Part shown: positions 42,614 to 50,874 of the stretch, one piece after another
Layout: each line of letters opens with the position of its first letter
Numbering within the stretch: the stretch's first letter is position 1
Source of the DNA: PALSA-612 sp964595575
GTDB taxonomy: Bacteria; Actinomycetota; Thermoleophilia; Gaiellales; Gaiellaceae
Direction: 5' to 3'
DNA: 64,000 nucleotides
Assembly (NCBI GenBank): GCA_964595575.1
Contig: CAZQRA010000006.1
Span: 27,155 to 91,154 of the forward strand
Program-made: the position numbers and the translations under genes
Notes under the pieces: generated by a model
Told to the model about the DNA's origin: nothing
Databases searched by the model: none
The model's input: the letters and a program-made list of their open reading frames with translations, nothing else

Positions 42614-43857
42614 GGCAGAGCCAGCCACGACTTTGCATGCTCGTGCACGGGCCGTATCCCATCGGCGAGCCGCGCGTCGCACGCGAGGTGAGGGTGGCCT
42701 TGCAGGCGGGCTTCGAGGTCGAGGTGGTCGCGATGCGCAGGCCCAACGAGCTTCCCCGGGAGTGGGTCGAGGGGGCCCATGTCGTTCGTCTGCCTCTGAG
42801 CCACCGTCGCGGAGTCGGCTTCCTGGCTACCCTGGGTGAGTACGTCGGCTTTGCAGCCTTGGCCTCGTTCTATCTTGGTCGAGCTGTCCTGCGCGCTCCC
42901 CGTCGGCGCTACGCGGTCGTCCAAGTCCACAGCCCACCGGACTTCCTCGTCCTCGTCGCCCTTCTTCCCAAGCTCCTGGGTGCCCGGGTGATCCTCGACG
43001 TCCACGACCTCTCGTCCGACATGTTCGCCATGCGCTTCGGCGGCAGCTGGTGGAGCCCGGTCGCGGAGCGTTTGCTCGTGGCCTCGGAGAGGTGGTGTGC
43101 GCGTCTCGCCGATGCTGTCCTGACCGTCCACGAGCCGTACCGCCGGGAGCTCGTCCGGCGCGGCGTGCCTGCCGCGAAGATCCAGGTGGTCATGAACACC
43201 CTCGATGAGGCGCTCCTCCCCTCCCCCTCGCGTAGGTCGGCGGGCCCCGGTTTTCGGATCGTCTACCACGGCACGGTCAGCCCACCCTACGGCGTCGAGG
43301 TCCTGGTCAGGGCGGTGGCCGAGGTTGCCGTCCAGGTACCCGAGGTGAGACTGGAGATCTATGGTGAGGGAGACTCGCTTCCTGCGGTAGAAGCTGCTGC
43401 CCACCGTCTCGGCCTCGGCGAGCGCCTCCTCTTGAGCAGGCGGTACCTTCCGCAACGGGAGGTCCTGGAGCGGATCCAGGGGGCCTCTGTGGGGGTGATC
43501 CCCAACCTTCCTACTCGCCTGAACCGGTTCGCCCTCTCGTCCAAGCTTTTCGAGTACGTGGCCATGGGCATTCCTGTCGTGTGCGCGGACCTTCCAACTT
43601 TGCGAGCCCACTTCGACGAGGGCGAAGTTATCTTCTTCTCCGCCGGGGACGCCTGCTCGCTGGCCGAGGCTCTGCGCGCTGTGGCGGCCGATCCGGAGGG
43701 CGCTGGCCGACGGGCAGAGGCTGCCCGCCGGCGGTATGAGCGGTACCGCTGGAGCATCCAGGGACAGCGCTACGCCGGCCTTCTGCGTGCCCTCACCTCA
43801 GCAGCGAGTCGGCGCCCGGGTCCTCAGCTCGAGGATGCGACGTCATCCACAGGCTGA
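42610..43857 (+). CDS. GT4-family glycosyltransferase
   Basis: 415 residues. It shows LCMLVHGPYPIGEPRVAREV, broken at its basic pocket, VVQVHSPPDFLVLVALLPK, ILDVHDLSSDMFA, TVHEPYRRELVRRG, VMNTLDEAL, IVYHGTVSPPYGVEVLVRAV and SSKLFEYVAMGIPVVCAD, in which K-L-F-E-Y replaces E-x7-E as in several capsule enzymes. Start and stop overlaps show it is translated with the upstream GT. It is the end of the plus-strand wzz unit; the next genes are convergent after 43 bases. Confidence 0.92.
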   Translation: MRQSQPRLCMLVHGPYPIGEPRVAREVRVALQAGFEVEVVAMRRPNELPREWVEGAHVVRLPLSHRRGVGFLATLGEYVGFAALASFYLGRAVLRAPRRRYAVVQVHSPPDFLVLVALLPKLLGARVILDVHDLSSDMFAMRFGGSWWSPVAERLLVASERWCARLADAVLTVHEPYRRELVRRGVPAAKIQVVMNTLDEALLPSPSRRSAGPGFRIVYHGTVSPPYGVEVLVRAVAEVAVQVPEVRLEIYGEGDSLPAVEAAAHRLGLGERLLLSRRYLPQREVLERIQGASVGVIPNLPTRLNRFALSSKLFEYVAMGIPVVCADLPTLRAHFDEGEVIFFSAGDACSLAEALRAVAADPEGAGRRAEAARRRYERYRWSIQGQRYAGLLRALTSAASRRPGPQLEDATSSTG

Positions 43858-43900
43858 GCGCGCTCGTCGGCAGGTGACCCTCGGTCGAGGTGATCCTAGG

Positions 43901-44404
43901 TCAAGCCGGGGGCGGCTCGCGACCCTGCACCCGCGCTGGGTTGCCGACCACAACGCTTCGCGGAGGCACGTCTCTGGTGACGACCGCTCCGGCGCCGACG
44001 ATGGCGCCCTCGCCGATGCGGATGCCGCCGAGGATCACCGCGCCTGAGCCGAGGGACGCTCTTCGCTCGACCTTGATGGGAAGCAGCGTCCAGTCCCGAG
44101 CCGTCTGGAGCACCCCCTCGTCGGTCGTCGCCCGCGGGTACTTGTCGTTGATGAACATCACCCCGTGGCCGACGAAGACCTCGTCCTCGATCTCCACCCC
44201 GGTACAGATGAAGGTGTGGCTCTGGATCTTGCAGTTGGCTCCGATCACGACTCCTCGCTGGATCTCGACGAAAGGGCCGATGCGCGTGTTGGCGCCGATC
44301 CGACACCCGTAGAGGTTGGTGAAGGCGTGGACGACCACGTTGGGGCCGAGCTCGACGTCCTCCATGAGCCGGTAGGGAGCCTCGTTCGCCGGCCGGTCAG
44401 CCAC
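43901..44404 (-). CDS. hexapeptide N-acetyltransferase (WbpD/WlbB-like)
   Basis: 167 residues of left-handed beta-helix repeats: GPNVVVHAFTNLYGCRIGANTRIGPFVEI, split after HAFTN, GVVIGANCKIQSHTFICTGVEI, FVGHGVMFINDKYPR, ASLGSGAVILGGIRIGEGAIVGAGAVVTRDVPP and VVVGNPARV. The GHGV-FIND-YPR loop is characteristic of UDP-2-acetamido-3-amino-glucuronate N-acetyltransferases. Start GTG 44404 overlaps the aminotransferase stop by eight bases, and the two genes likely act in sequence on the same nucleotide sugar. Confidence 0.88.
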   Translation of the reverse strand: MADRPANEAPYRLMEDVELGPNVVVHAFTNLYGCRIGANTRIGPFVEIQRGVVIGANCKIQSHTFICTGVEIEDEVFVGHGVMFINDKYPRATTDEGVLQTARDWTLLPIKVERRASLGSGAVILGGIRIGEGAIVGAGAVVTRDVPPRSVVVGNPARVQGREPPPA

Positions 44405-45536
44405 GGCGGAAGAACTCCCGAATCGCCTCCGTCACCTGCTCGAGCTGAGCCTCCGTCATCCCAGGGAACACGGGCAGAGACAGGCCGTCGGCGGCCAACG
44501 CCTCCGCCACCGGGAACTCCCCCTGGCGGTGGCCTAGCCAGGAGAAGGCGGGGGTCAGGGGCGGGGGACAGGGATAATGCCGGCCGGTGCGGATCCCTCG
44601 GTCAGCAAGGAAGCCCTCGAGTCGCCGAGCGCGCGCGCTGCGGATCACGTACAGGTGCCACACGGGCTCGCTGCCGCGAGGGACGGGGGGCAGGACGAGA
44701 TCGCCTACCCCAACGAGGGCTTCATGGTAGAGGGCGGCAATCCTCCGGCGCTCCTCGTTCCAGCGCTCGAGAAAGGGGAGCTTGAGGAGGAGCACGAGGG
44801 CCTGGATGCTGTCCAGGCGAGCCGTATAGCCCACCGACTGGTGGTGGTTCTTGGCCGTCTGGCCATGCTCGCGCAGAGCGCGGGCCCTTCGTGCCAGGCT
44901 CTCGTCGTCGGTGATGAGGGCTCCCGCGTCGCCGAAGGCTCCCAGGTTCTTGGTCGGATAGAAGCTGAAGGCTCCGGCGGCGCCCCCCGTTCCCGCCCGC
45001 AGGCCGTCGCGACGAGCGCCATGGGCCTGGCAAGCATCCTCGATGATGGCGAGGCTGTGGCGGCGGGCCAAGTCGACGAGGGCCTGCATGTCCGCCATCT
45101 GGCCGTAGAGGTGGACGGGGAGGAGGAAGCGGGTGCGGGGGGTAATGGCGGCCTGCGCCGCTTCCACGTCCAGCCCGTAGTCGGAGGGAGCGATGTCGAC
45201 AGCCACCGGTCGCCCGCCTGCTTGGGTGACTGCCTCCATGGTGGCCACGAAGGTCATAGCCGGCACCACCACCTCGTCTCCTCGCTGGATGCCGGCAGCA
45301 AGCAGGGATAGGCGGAGGGCATCGAGCCCGCTCGCCACCCCCACGCACCAACGGCTACCGCAGACGCGGGCAAAGGCCTCCTCGAACTGCGAGACTGCCG
45401 GCCCGTCGGTAAAGGCGCCCGTGTCGACGAGATCGTCGATGGCCTCAAGAAGGCGTCCCTTCAGGGGAAGATTGGTGGGCGCCAGGTCGACGAACGGGAC
45501 CTCTACCCGCAGGCACTGGGCCTGGTCCTGGCTCAT
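44397..45536 (-). CDS. PLP-dependent sugar aminotransferase, DegT family (WbpE-like)
   Basis: 379 residues. It begins VEVPFVDLAPTNLPLKGRLLEAIDDL, a common DegT opening, and continues CVGVASGLDALRLSL, EVVVPAMTFVATMEAV, IIEDACQAHGA (PLP-binding Asp), AFSFYPTKNLGAFGDAGALI with the Schiff-base Lys in PTKNLG, and LREHGQTAKNHHQSVGYTARLDSIQA, split after HHQSVG. Transamination at C3 of a 3-keto uronic acid is the role of the closest relatives I recognise; other keto-sugars cannot be excluded. It follows the lyase-like gene by 11 bases. Confidence 0.9.
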   Translation of the reverse strand: MSQDQAQCLRVEVPFVDLAPTNLPLKGRLLEAIDDLVDTGAFTDGPAVSQFEEAFARVCGSRWCVGVASGLDALRLSLLAAGIQRGDEVVVPAMTFVATMEAVTQAGGRPVAVDIAPSDYGLDVEAAQAAITPRTRFLLPVHLYGQMADMQALVDLARRHSLAIIEDACQAHGARRDGLRAGTGGAAGAFSFYPTKNLGAFGDAGALITDDESLARRARALREHGQTAKNHHQSVGYTARLDSIQALVLLLKLPFLERWNEERRRIAALYHEALVGVGDLVLPPVPRGSEPVWHLYVIRSARARRLEGFLADRGIRTGRHYPCPPPLTPAFSWLGHRQGEFPVAEALAADGLSLPVFPGMTEAQLEQVTEAIREFFRRG

Positions 45537-45547
45537 GGCCTGGGAGC

Positions 45548-47299
45548 CTAGCGAACGATCTTGGAAGGGTCCGAGGTGGCAGACGCCGATCCGGCGCTGT
45601 TCGTAGCGGTGACGACGACGCGGAGGGTCTTGCCCACGTCGGCCGAGCCGAGGAGGTAGCTGGAGGCGGTAGCCCCGGCGATGTCGGCGCAGCTTGCCCC
45701 GCTACTGTCGCAGCGCCGCCACTGGTAGGCGTAGCTCGTTGGGGAGCCGGACCAGCTGCCCGTGGAGGCGACGAGGGTCTTTCCCTCCTTGGGAGCGCCG
45801 GAGATGGTGGGGAGGGAGGTGTTGAGGGGGACGCTCGCCGTCGGGTTGGAGATGGTCACGCTGTAGGCGGAGGGAGGTGCGTGGCGGCTCCCGTCGGGCG
45901 TGTCCCAGGAGTGGCCAAGGAGGTGAGGGCCCGAGGAGAGAAGGCCGGCAGGAAGGGTCCACGTATAGGGCCCCGGCCCCTCCTGGCTGGCGAGGAGCTT
46001 TCCGTCGGCCCAGAAGTAGCCGTTGACGGCCGGCTCCCCCGGGGAGAAGGTCCAGGTGAACGGCGTGACGATGGTGGCGCCGGCGACGACGTTGGTGACA
46101 AATCCGCTCGTCCCGGCGCTGTCGGTGGCCACGGCCTGGACGACGGGAGTTGCGGCCGAGGTGGCAGACGCCGATCCGGCGCTGTTCGNNNNNNNNNNNN
46201 NNNNNNNNNNNNNNNNNNNNNNNNNNNNNNNNNNNNNNNNNNNNNNNNNNNNNNNNNNNNNNNNNNNNNNNNNNNNNNNNNNNNNNNNCTTTCCCTCCTC
46301 CGGGGTGCCGGAGATGGTGGGGAGGGAGGTGTTGAGGGGGGCGGTGGCGACGGTGACGGACCCACCCGATCCCAAGGCCGCCGCCGCCTCCTCGAACGAG
46401 CCCGCCCGGACGAAGCCGTCGTGGTAGAGGACGGTGTCGGGCTGGCTCCCCCAGGCCCCATATTGGCAGAGGTCGCCCGCTTGCACCTCGCCGATGTTGC
46501 CGCGGGAGTCCGTGTTGCACTTCGAGTTGCGGTAGATCCCCTGCTTGATGAGGCCAATAGGGTCGGGCTGGCCCCCGTTGTAGTTGGGGTTGTAACGCAG
46601 CGTGGGGATACCGGAGAGCGAGATGACCTTGGTGAAGGTTCCGCTCCCTACCCGGTGCCAGACCTCGACGACGCCTGTATTCGGGTTGGCGGCCCACCGG
46701 ACGTGCATGACGATGTCGTTCCACTGGCCAAGGCTGAGGGTAGGCGCGATGACGAAGTACTTGGAGTACTCCCACTGGAAGCTCGACCCGCCCGAGATGG
46801 GAGACAGGCCGGTGTTGATGTGCAGGCCTAGCCGACCGCCACCCGCATCGATGGAGATCGGAGGCGGGCCGTAGAAGACCGTGAAGGTCTTCGTGTAGAA
46901 CTGCGTCACCAGGGCCCAGCCGTAAGGGTCGCTCCAGGTCGAGGGGAAGAGGAGGCTGAACCCGTAGTAGTAGTCCGACCCTTGCCCCTGATCGGAGAAT
47001 CCGTGGGCTACCTCGGTGGATTCCTTCCAGCCGAAGGGGCTGTAGGCTTGCTTGGCCGTGAAGCGGGCTGCGTACTGTCCTTGGCGCACTGGGCTGGTGA
47101 CGACCTGGAACGAGGAGGAGACCGGCCGGGCGAACTCGTATTGGAGGTCTCCCCACTGGCTGTAGGTGCCGGTCTCCCAGTCGCCGACGAAGCTGACGCT
47201 CGAGGCGGCGCTGGGCGAGCCCACCACGAGCAGCGTGCCGAAGAGGGAGGTGACGAGGGCGAGCTTGAGGTGGGAGCGGGTCAGCAGGCGCTGGAACAT
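45548..47299 (-). CDS. secreted heparin-lyase-I-like protein with Ig-like C-terminal modules (contains gap)
   Basis: About 583 residues as written, with 100 N inside. It has a signal peptide (LKLALVTSLFGTLLVVGSPSAAS), then a lyase-like jelly roll paralogous to 26617-27567: WETGTYSQWG, YSPFGWKESTEVAHGFSDQG, FYTKTFTVFYGPPPISIDAG, APTLSLGQWNDIVMHVRWA. After about residue 310 come Ig-like modules starting PLNTSLPTISG-x-P-EGK and containing YQWRRCD and NSAGSASATS, with a different module (PFTWTFSPGEPAVNGYFWADGK) between them. RBS GAGGAG lies eight bases before ATG 47299. It is exported and probably binds or cuts the polymer. Confidence 0.82.
   Translation of the reverse strand: MFQRLLTRSHLKLALVTSLFGTLLVVGSPSAASSVSFVGDWETGTYSQWGDLQYEFARPVSSSFQVVTSPVRQGQYAARFTAKQAYSPFGWKESTEVAHGFSDQGQGSDYYYGFSLLFPSTWSDPYGWALVTQFYTKTFTVFYGPPPISIDAGGGRLGLHINTGLSPISGGSSFQWEYSKYFVIAPTLSLGQWNDIVMHVRWAANPNTGVVEVWHRVGSGTFTKVISLSGIPTLRYNPNYNGGQPDPIGLIKQGIYRNSKCNTDSRGNIGEVQAGDLCQYGAWGSQPDTVLYHDGFVRAGSFEEAAAALGSGGSVTVATAPLNTSLPTISGTPEEGKXXXXXXXXXXXXXXXXXXXXXXXXXXXXXXXXXXNSAGSASATSAATPVVQAVATDSAGTSGFVTNVVAGATIVTPFTWTFSPGEPAVNGYFWADGKLLASQEGPGPYTWTLPAGLLSSGPHLLGHSWDTPDGSRHAPPSAYSVTISNPTASVPLNTSLPTISGAPKEGKTLVASTGSWSGSPTSYAYQWRRCDSSGASCADIAGATASSYLLGSADVGKTLRVVVTATNSAGSASATSDPSKIVR
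46189..46288. other. 100-N assembly gap
   Basis: Placeholder inside the Ig-like region. Its left flank matches bases before 45603 and its right flank matches bases from 45779, so the missing piece should be one module of about 175 bases, as at 45604-45778. 175 and 100 have the same remainder modulo three, so the frame is preserved. Confidence 0.95.
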
Positions 47300-47460
47300 C
47301 GAGCCGGCTCCTCTGTGCGGCGGTACTGCGGGAAGGTCATGCCGCGCTCTGCATCGGAGGCGCCGCTCGACGTCTCATCCCCTGATCGGGTGGAAGGTCC
47401 TCGGCTCGGGCGACGCTCTCGGCTACGAGGAGATCCAACCTCGGCGGCGAAGGGGCGCCT

Positions 47461-47991
47461 ATGATCACGTCGGGAAGAGGAAGCGGCGCGGTCCTAGCCC
47501 TGGTATGCCTGTCTACCGCCGCCCTGCTTGCTGCGGCAGGAGCGCAGGCCCGGCCGGAGCCAGCTTCCCCCACGACGGTGCGGGTCGAGGCGCTGCGGAC
47601 CCTTCCCGCTAAGGGGGAGTGCCTGCGCCGGGCGAAGCTCCGACTAGGAGGCCTCGACGGAGGGAGCGCAGGCAGCGGCCACGTCTGCGTCACCGGGCAC
47701 GAGGAGCTTCCCTGCGGAGCCGAGTGCGGATTGGTACGAGAAGCGCTCGATCTCGAGCTCCGCCTCCATGGCGGAACGGTGCGCGCCTCGCTGGCCGGCT
47801 ACGTGGCCAGCGTGACCGACACTGGCACGGGCACGGTGAGCGTGGACGAGAGCTTCAGCGGGCCTGTGACCGGCGTCACGGGCACGCTCGCCCCGGCGTC
47901 GGGGAGCGTCACCTGGAAGGGGCTTCTTCTCGTTGGCGCCGACGGCACCGAGACGGGGAGTCGCCTCCTCACCGTGGCGCTGGAGCCCTGA
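47461..47991 (+). CDS. secreted protein of unknown function
   Basis: 176 residues. Clear signal peptide (GAVLALVCLSTAALLAAAGAQA, with cleavage after AQA). The mature part is beta-rich and has four cysteines in pairs (AKGECLRRAKL, GHVCVTG, LPCGAECG). The later half repeats V-T-x-T-G-T-type strands (VTDTGTGTVSVDESF, TGVTGTLAPASGSVTW). No family recognised. AAGGGG lies about six bases before ATG 47461. It is divergent from the lyase-like gene across 161 bases and ends in the hairpin at 47989-48012. Confidence 0.7.
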   Translation: MITSGRGSGAVLALVCLSTAALLAAAGAQARPEPASPTTVRVEALRTLPAKGECLRRAKLRLGGLDGGSAGSGHVCVTGHEELPCGAECGLVREALDLELRLHGGTVRASLAGYVASVTDTGTGTVSVDESFSGPVTGVTGTLAPASGSVTWKGLLLVGADGTETGSRLLTVALEP

Positions 47992-48012
47992 CCCTCCCCA
48001 AAAGGAGGGTCA
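47989..48012. terminator. bidirectional terminator hairpin
   Basis: Perfect nine-base stem TGACCCTCC/GGAGGGTCA with loop CCAAAA, starting at the TGA of the secreted-protein gene. It sits between two convergent genes. No T-run follows in either direction, which is common in GC-rich actinobacteria. Confidence 0.7.
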
Positions 48013-48021
48013 ACGGCTCCC

Positions 48022-48927
48022 TCAGGCATCCTCCCGACGCTGCAGGAGGTGGAGGGCGATGCCCAACGGGAGCGACGCGACGGCGGTGAGATGGTGGAGC
48101 AGGTGCAGCCCGACCCCGGCTCCTGCCGCCGAAAGGCCCCGTTTACGCTGGAGCAGGGCGTAGAAGGGGGCATTCAGAGCCACGAAGGCGCCTACGGCTG
48201 CGGTGGCCGAGAGGGGACGACGGCGCACCGTCCCGGCGAGGGCGAGCAGGGCGAGGAGGCTGCTCAGCCGGTGGCGCCAGCCCAGGTTGAGGACGGTGGC
48301 TCCTCGACGATGGCGGAGAACGAGGCCAACCCAGGGGATGCCCCGCCGCCAGAGATCGGTCGCCACCATCGACGCCAAGCTCCAGCGCTTCAGGTGTCGG
48401 CCGCGGAGCATGGGGTCGAGGACGATGCGGGCGCCGGCAGCAGTCAGGCGCAGGCCGAGGTCGATGTCCTCCACCGAGGGTCGGGGAAAACGGCGCTCGT
48501 CGAATCCTCCGCAGGCCCAGAACGCCTCCCGCCGCATCGCTCCTAGCCCTGCCCAGAACGTCACGGCCGGCCCTGCTCCCTGTTGGTGGACGTGGTGGTG
48601 CAGGAGATTGCGAAAGAGGGACACCGTTCCCTGGGGAGCCGGGTCATCGTCGTAGGAGCCGAAGACGGCGGCGAGGCGGGGATCGGAGCGGAAGGCCCGG
48701 CGGATGCGAGTGAAGGCATCGGGATGAGGAAGGACGTCGGCGTCGATGAAGACCAGAACGTCGCCCGTTGCCTCCTTGGCGCCTTGGTTGCGAGCGGCGG
48801 CGGGACCGGAACCGGAGGTGACCACCAGGATCTCGTCGGGCGGCTCCTCAGCTCGGCGGATGGCGTCGAGACAGGCGGCCAGCGTGGGGGGCGCGTTGGT
48901 GGCGGGGACGATCGCGGAAAGGCGCAT
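48022..48927 (-). CDS. family 2 glycosyltransferase, membrane-anchored
   Basis: 301 residues. SAIVPATNAPPTLAACLDAI, LVVTSGSGPAAARNQGA, VFIDADVLPHPDA with DAD at 62-64, LGAMRREAFWACGGFDE and VEDIDLGLRL define a GT-A of the mycofactocin-like/rhamnosyl group. The usual VDDGS loop is replaced by the shorter VTSGSGP. Two C-terminal hydrophobic stretches (LLALLALAGTV and AAVGAFVALNAPFYALL) anchor it in the membrane. TAGGCT (48936-48941, minus strand) ends eight bases before ATG 48927, a leaderless pattern. Confidence 0.88.
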   Translation of the reverse strand: MRLSAIVPATNAPPTLAACLDAIRRAEEPPDEILVVTSGSGPAAARNQGAKEATGDVLVFIDADVLPHPDAFTRIRRAFRSDPRLAAVFGSYDDDPAPQGTVSLFRNLLHHHVHQQGAGPAVTFWAGLGAMRREAFWACGGFDERRFPRPSVEDIDLGLRLTAAGARIVLDPMLRGRHLKRWSLASMVATDLWRRGIPWVGLVLRHRRGATVLNLGWRHRLSSLLALLALAGTVRRRPLSATAAVGAFVALNAPFYALLQRKRGLSAAGAGVGLHLLHHLTAVASLPLGIALHLLQRREDA

Positions 48928-49007
48928 CGAGACACAGCCTAGTCGCCGCGCCGGCCGCGCCAGTCGCCGCCTCCGTCCCAGGACTACCCCCGCGGCCCGC
49001 TGTCCAC

Positions 49008-49013
49008 TACTAT
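49008..49013 (+). promoter_or_regulatory. -10-like TACTAT before 49031
   Basis: Good -10 followed by a strong ribosome site (GGAGGAGGGGAGGGGA directly before GTG 49031). A -35 is not obvious. Confidence 0.4.
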
Positions 49014-49030
49014 GGGAGGAGGGGAGGGGA

Positions 49031-49738
49031 GTGGATCTCCGCGACTACTACGACAACCACTGGAGCCACGTGGCCGAGGGAGAGGTCGACTACTCGCGCC
49101 TGCGCTACGTCGTCGACGCCCTCCAGCCCGGGGAGCGCGTGCTCGACTGCGGCTGCGGTCCCGGCTTCCTGGCCGCCCTTCTGGCGGAGCACGGTATCCA
49201 GGTGGTAGCAACAGATCTCTCCAGGGTGGGGGTCGAGCGCACGCGGGCGCGGGGTATCGAGGCCTACCAGGTCGACCTCGACACCGAGCGCCTCCCGTTC
49301 CCGGACGGATCCTTCGATGCCGTGATCGCTAACTCCAACCTGGAGCATCTCTTCTTCATGCGCCGTCACGTCCGCGAGTGCGTGCGCTGCGTGCGGCCGG
49401 GCGGCAAGTTCATCTGGCTGGTGCCCAACATCGGCCATTGGCGCTACCGTCTTTGGCTACTCGCCGGGCGCTTCCCCTACATCCCCAACAGCCCTACCGA
49501 CGAGTACCACATCCGCTACACGACCGCCTACGAGGCCAGAAAGCTCCTTCGTCAGGCAGGCTTGACCGGCATCCGCTTGCGCGGCCACGCGGGAACGTGG
49601 GTGGCTGGTCTCTACCCTCGGATCTTCGTCAACCGGTACGTGAAGCGGTACTTCGACGCGCTCTACGAGCCCCTGGTGCGGCTGCGCCCGTCTCTGTTCG
49701 CGCGCTACCTGTGCTTCTACGCGGTGAAGCCGGCGTGA
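49031..49738 (+). CDS. class I SAM-dependent methyltransferase
   Basis: 235 residues from GTG 49031. VDLRDYYDNHWSHVAEGEVDY is followed by motif I RVLDCGCGPGFLAALLAEHG, VVATDLSRVGVERTRARG (acidic ribose-binding residue), FPDGSFDAVIANSNLEHLF and CVRPGGKFIWLVPN. The C-terminal aromatic part (YIPNSPTDEYHIRYTT) is usual for enzymes methylating sugars or lipid carriers, but the acceptor is unknown. It starts a three-gene unit with the radical SAM enzyme (GTGA overlap) and a GT. Confidence 0.9.
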   Translation: MDLRDYYDNHWSHVAEGEVDYSRLRYVVDALQPGERVLDCGCGPGFLAALLAEHGIQVVATDLSRVGVERTRARGIEAYQVDLDTERLPFPDGSFDAVIANSNLEHLFFMRRHVRECVRCVRPGGKFIWLVPNIGHWRYRLWLLAGRFPYIPNSPTDEYHIRYTTAYEARKLLRQAGLTGIRLRGHAGTWVAGLYPRIFVNRYVKRYFDALYEPLVRLRPSLFARYLCFYAVKPA

Positions 49739-50874
49739 AGGCGGAGACCCTCACCAACCCCCGTCGACTTCGGCGGCGCCTACGACAGAAGGCCAACATG
49801 GCGGTGAAGTACGTGGCGTACGAGCTCGAGCTCGAACGGGCGCCTACCTTCCCCGATCGCGTCTACGTGGAGTCCACCAACGTCTGCAACCTCGACTGCA
49901 TCATGTGCCCCACGGGCCTGCACATCGACACCCGGCCCAAGGGCTACATGGAATGGTCGCTCTACACCGCCATCATCGACGAGATCGCTCCCTGGGTGGA
50001 GGCGGTCGTGCTCCACTCCTGGGGCGAGCCCCTGCTCCATCGACGGTTCGTGGACATGGTGCGCTACGCCAAGGAGCGGGACATCTGGGTCGAGACCTCG
50101 ACCAACGCCACCCTCTTGAACGAGGAGATGGCGCGTCGCATCCTCGACGCCGGTCTCGACCGCATCTACCTGAGCATGGACGGCCTGACCAAGGAGACGT
50201 ACGAGAAAGTGCGCGTCAAGGGCAAGTTCGAGGAGGTGTTGGCCAACATCGAGCGCTTCCTCGACCTCAAGCACGAGCTCGGCTCCCCGGTGGAGGCAGA
50301 CATCCAGATCGTGCGCCTGTCGGAGACGGACGCCGAGGTGGAGCAGTTCGTGGAGCGGTGGAAGGCTAGCCACGCCGACCTCATCAACATCAAGGAGCTC
50401 GACACCTGGGGCGGGCAGATCGAGGAAGTGGCCGCCTTGGCCGTGGACGAGACGGCAGCCGAGGTCAATCGGCGGCGACGGCCGTGCCCGAATCTCTGGT
50501 ACCACTGCCACATCCACTGGGACGGGACGCTCGTCTCCTGCTCCCGCGACTACGACGCCGTCACTCCCCTCGGCAACGTCAAGAACGGGGGGGTTCTGCG
50601 GACGTGGCACGGGGCGCGCATGCGGGCCATGCGCCGCTGGCACGCGACGGGCAACTTCTGCGCCGAGCAGTGCGTGAACTGCACGGAGTGGTCGTGGTGG
50701 GCGCCGCAGCCCTTCCGAGGAGGGGGAACAGGCGGCAAGGTGGAACGCGTCGAGACGGAGGGAGGCGAACGAGCGGGGAAGGCGCCTGCGCCCCGCAAGC
50801 GCTTGCCGCTCCTCCGCCGAGGCGCCGCCCCGGCCTCGGAAGGGTGCGGAACGTGCACGGCGGAGGATCGCTGA
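49735..50874 (+). CDS. radical SAM/SPASM-domain protein
   Basis: 379 residues. The [4Fe-4S] motif CNLDCIMC (C51, C55, C58) follows YVESTN. A TIM-barrel-like core contains LHSWGEPLLH (the GEP motif) and IYLSMDGLTKETYEKVR. The SPASM-like C-terminus has CPNLWYHCHIHWDGTLVSCSRDYD, cut after its NLWYHC, GNFCAEQCVNC and a final CGTC. Such enzymes mature peptides or modify sugars and nucleosides. No small precursor peptide gene is seen nearby, so a glycan or lipid substrate is the better guess. It overlaps the GT by 22 bases. Confidence 0.9.
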   Translation: MKAETLTNPRRLRRRLRQKANMAVKYVAYELELERAPTFPDRVYVESTNVCNLDCIMCPTGLHIDTRPKGYMEWSLYTAIIDEIAPWVEAVVLHSWGEPLLHRRFVDMVRYAKERDIWVETSTNATLLNEEMARRILDAGLDRIYLSMDGLTKETYEKVRVKGKFEEVLANIERFLDLKHELGSPVEADIQIVRLSETDAEVEQFVERWKASHADLINIKELDTWGGQIEEVAALAVDETAAEVNRRRRPCPNLWYHCHIHWDGTLVSCSRDYDAVTPLGNVKNGGVLRTWHGARMRAMRRWHATGNFCAEQCVNCTEWSWWAPQPFRGGGTGGKVERVETEGGERAGKAPAPRKRLPLLRRGAAPASEGCGTCTAEDR

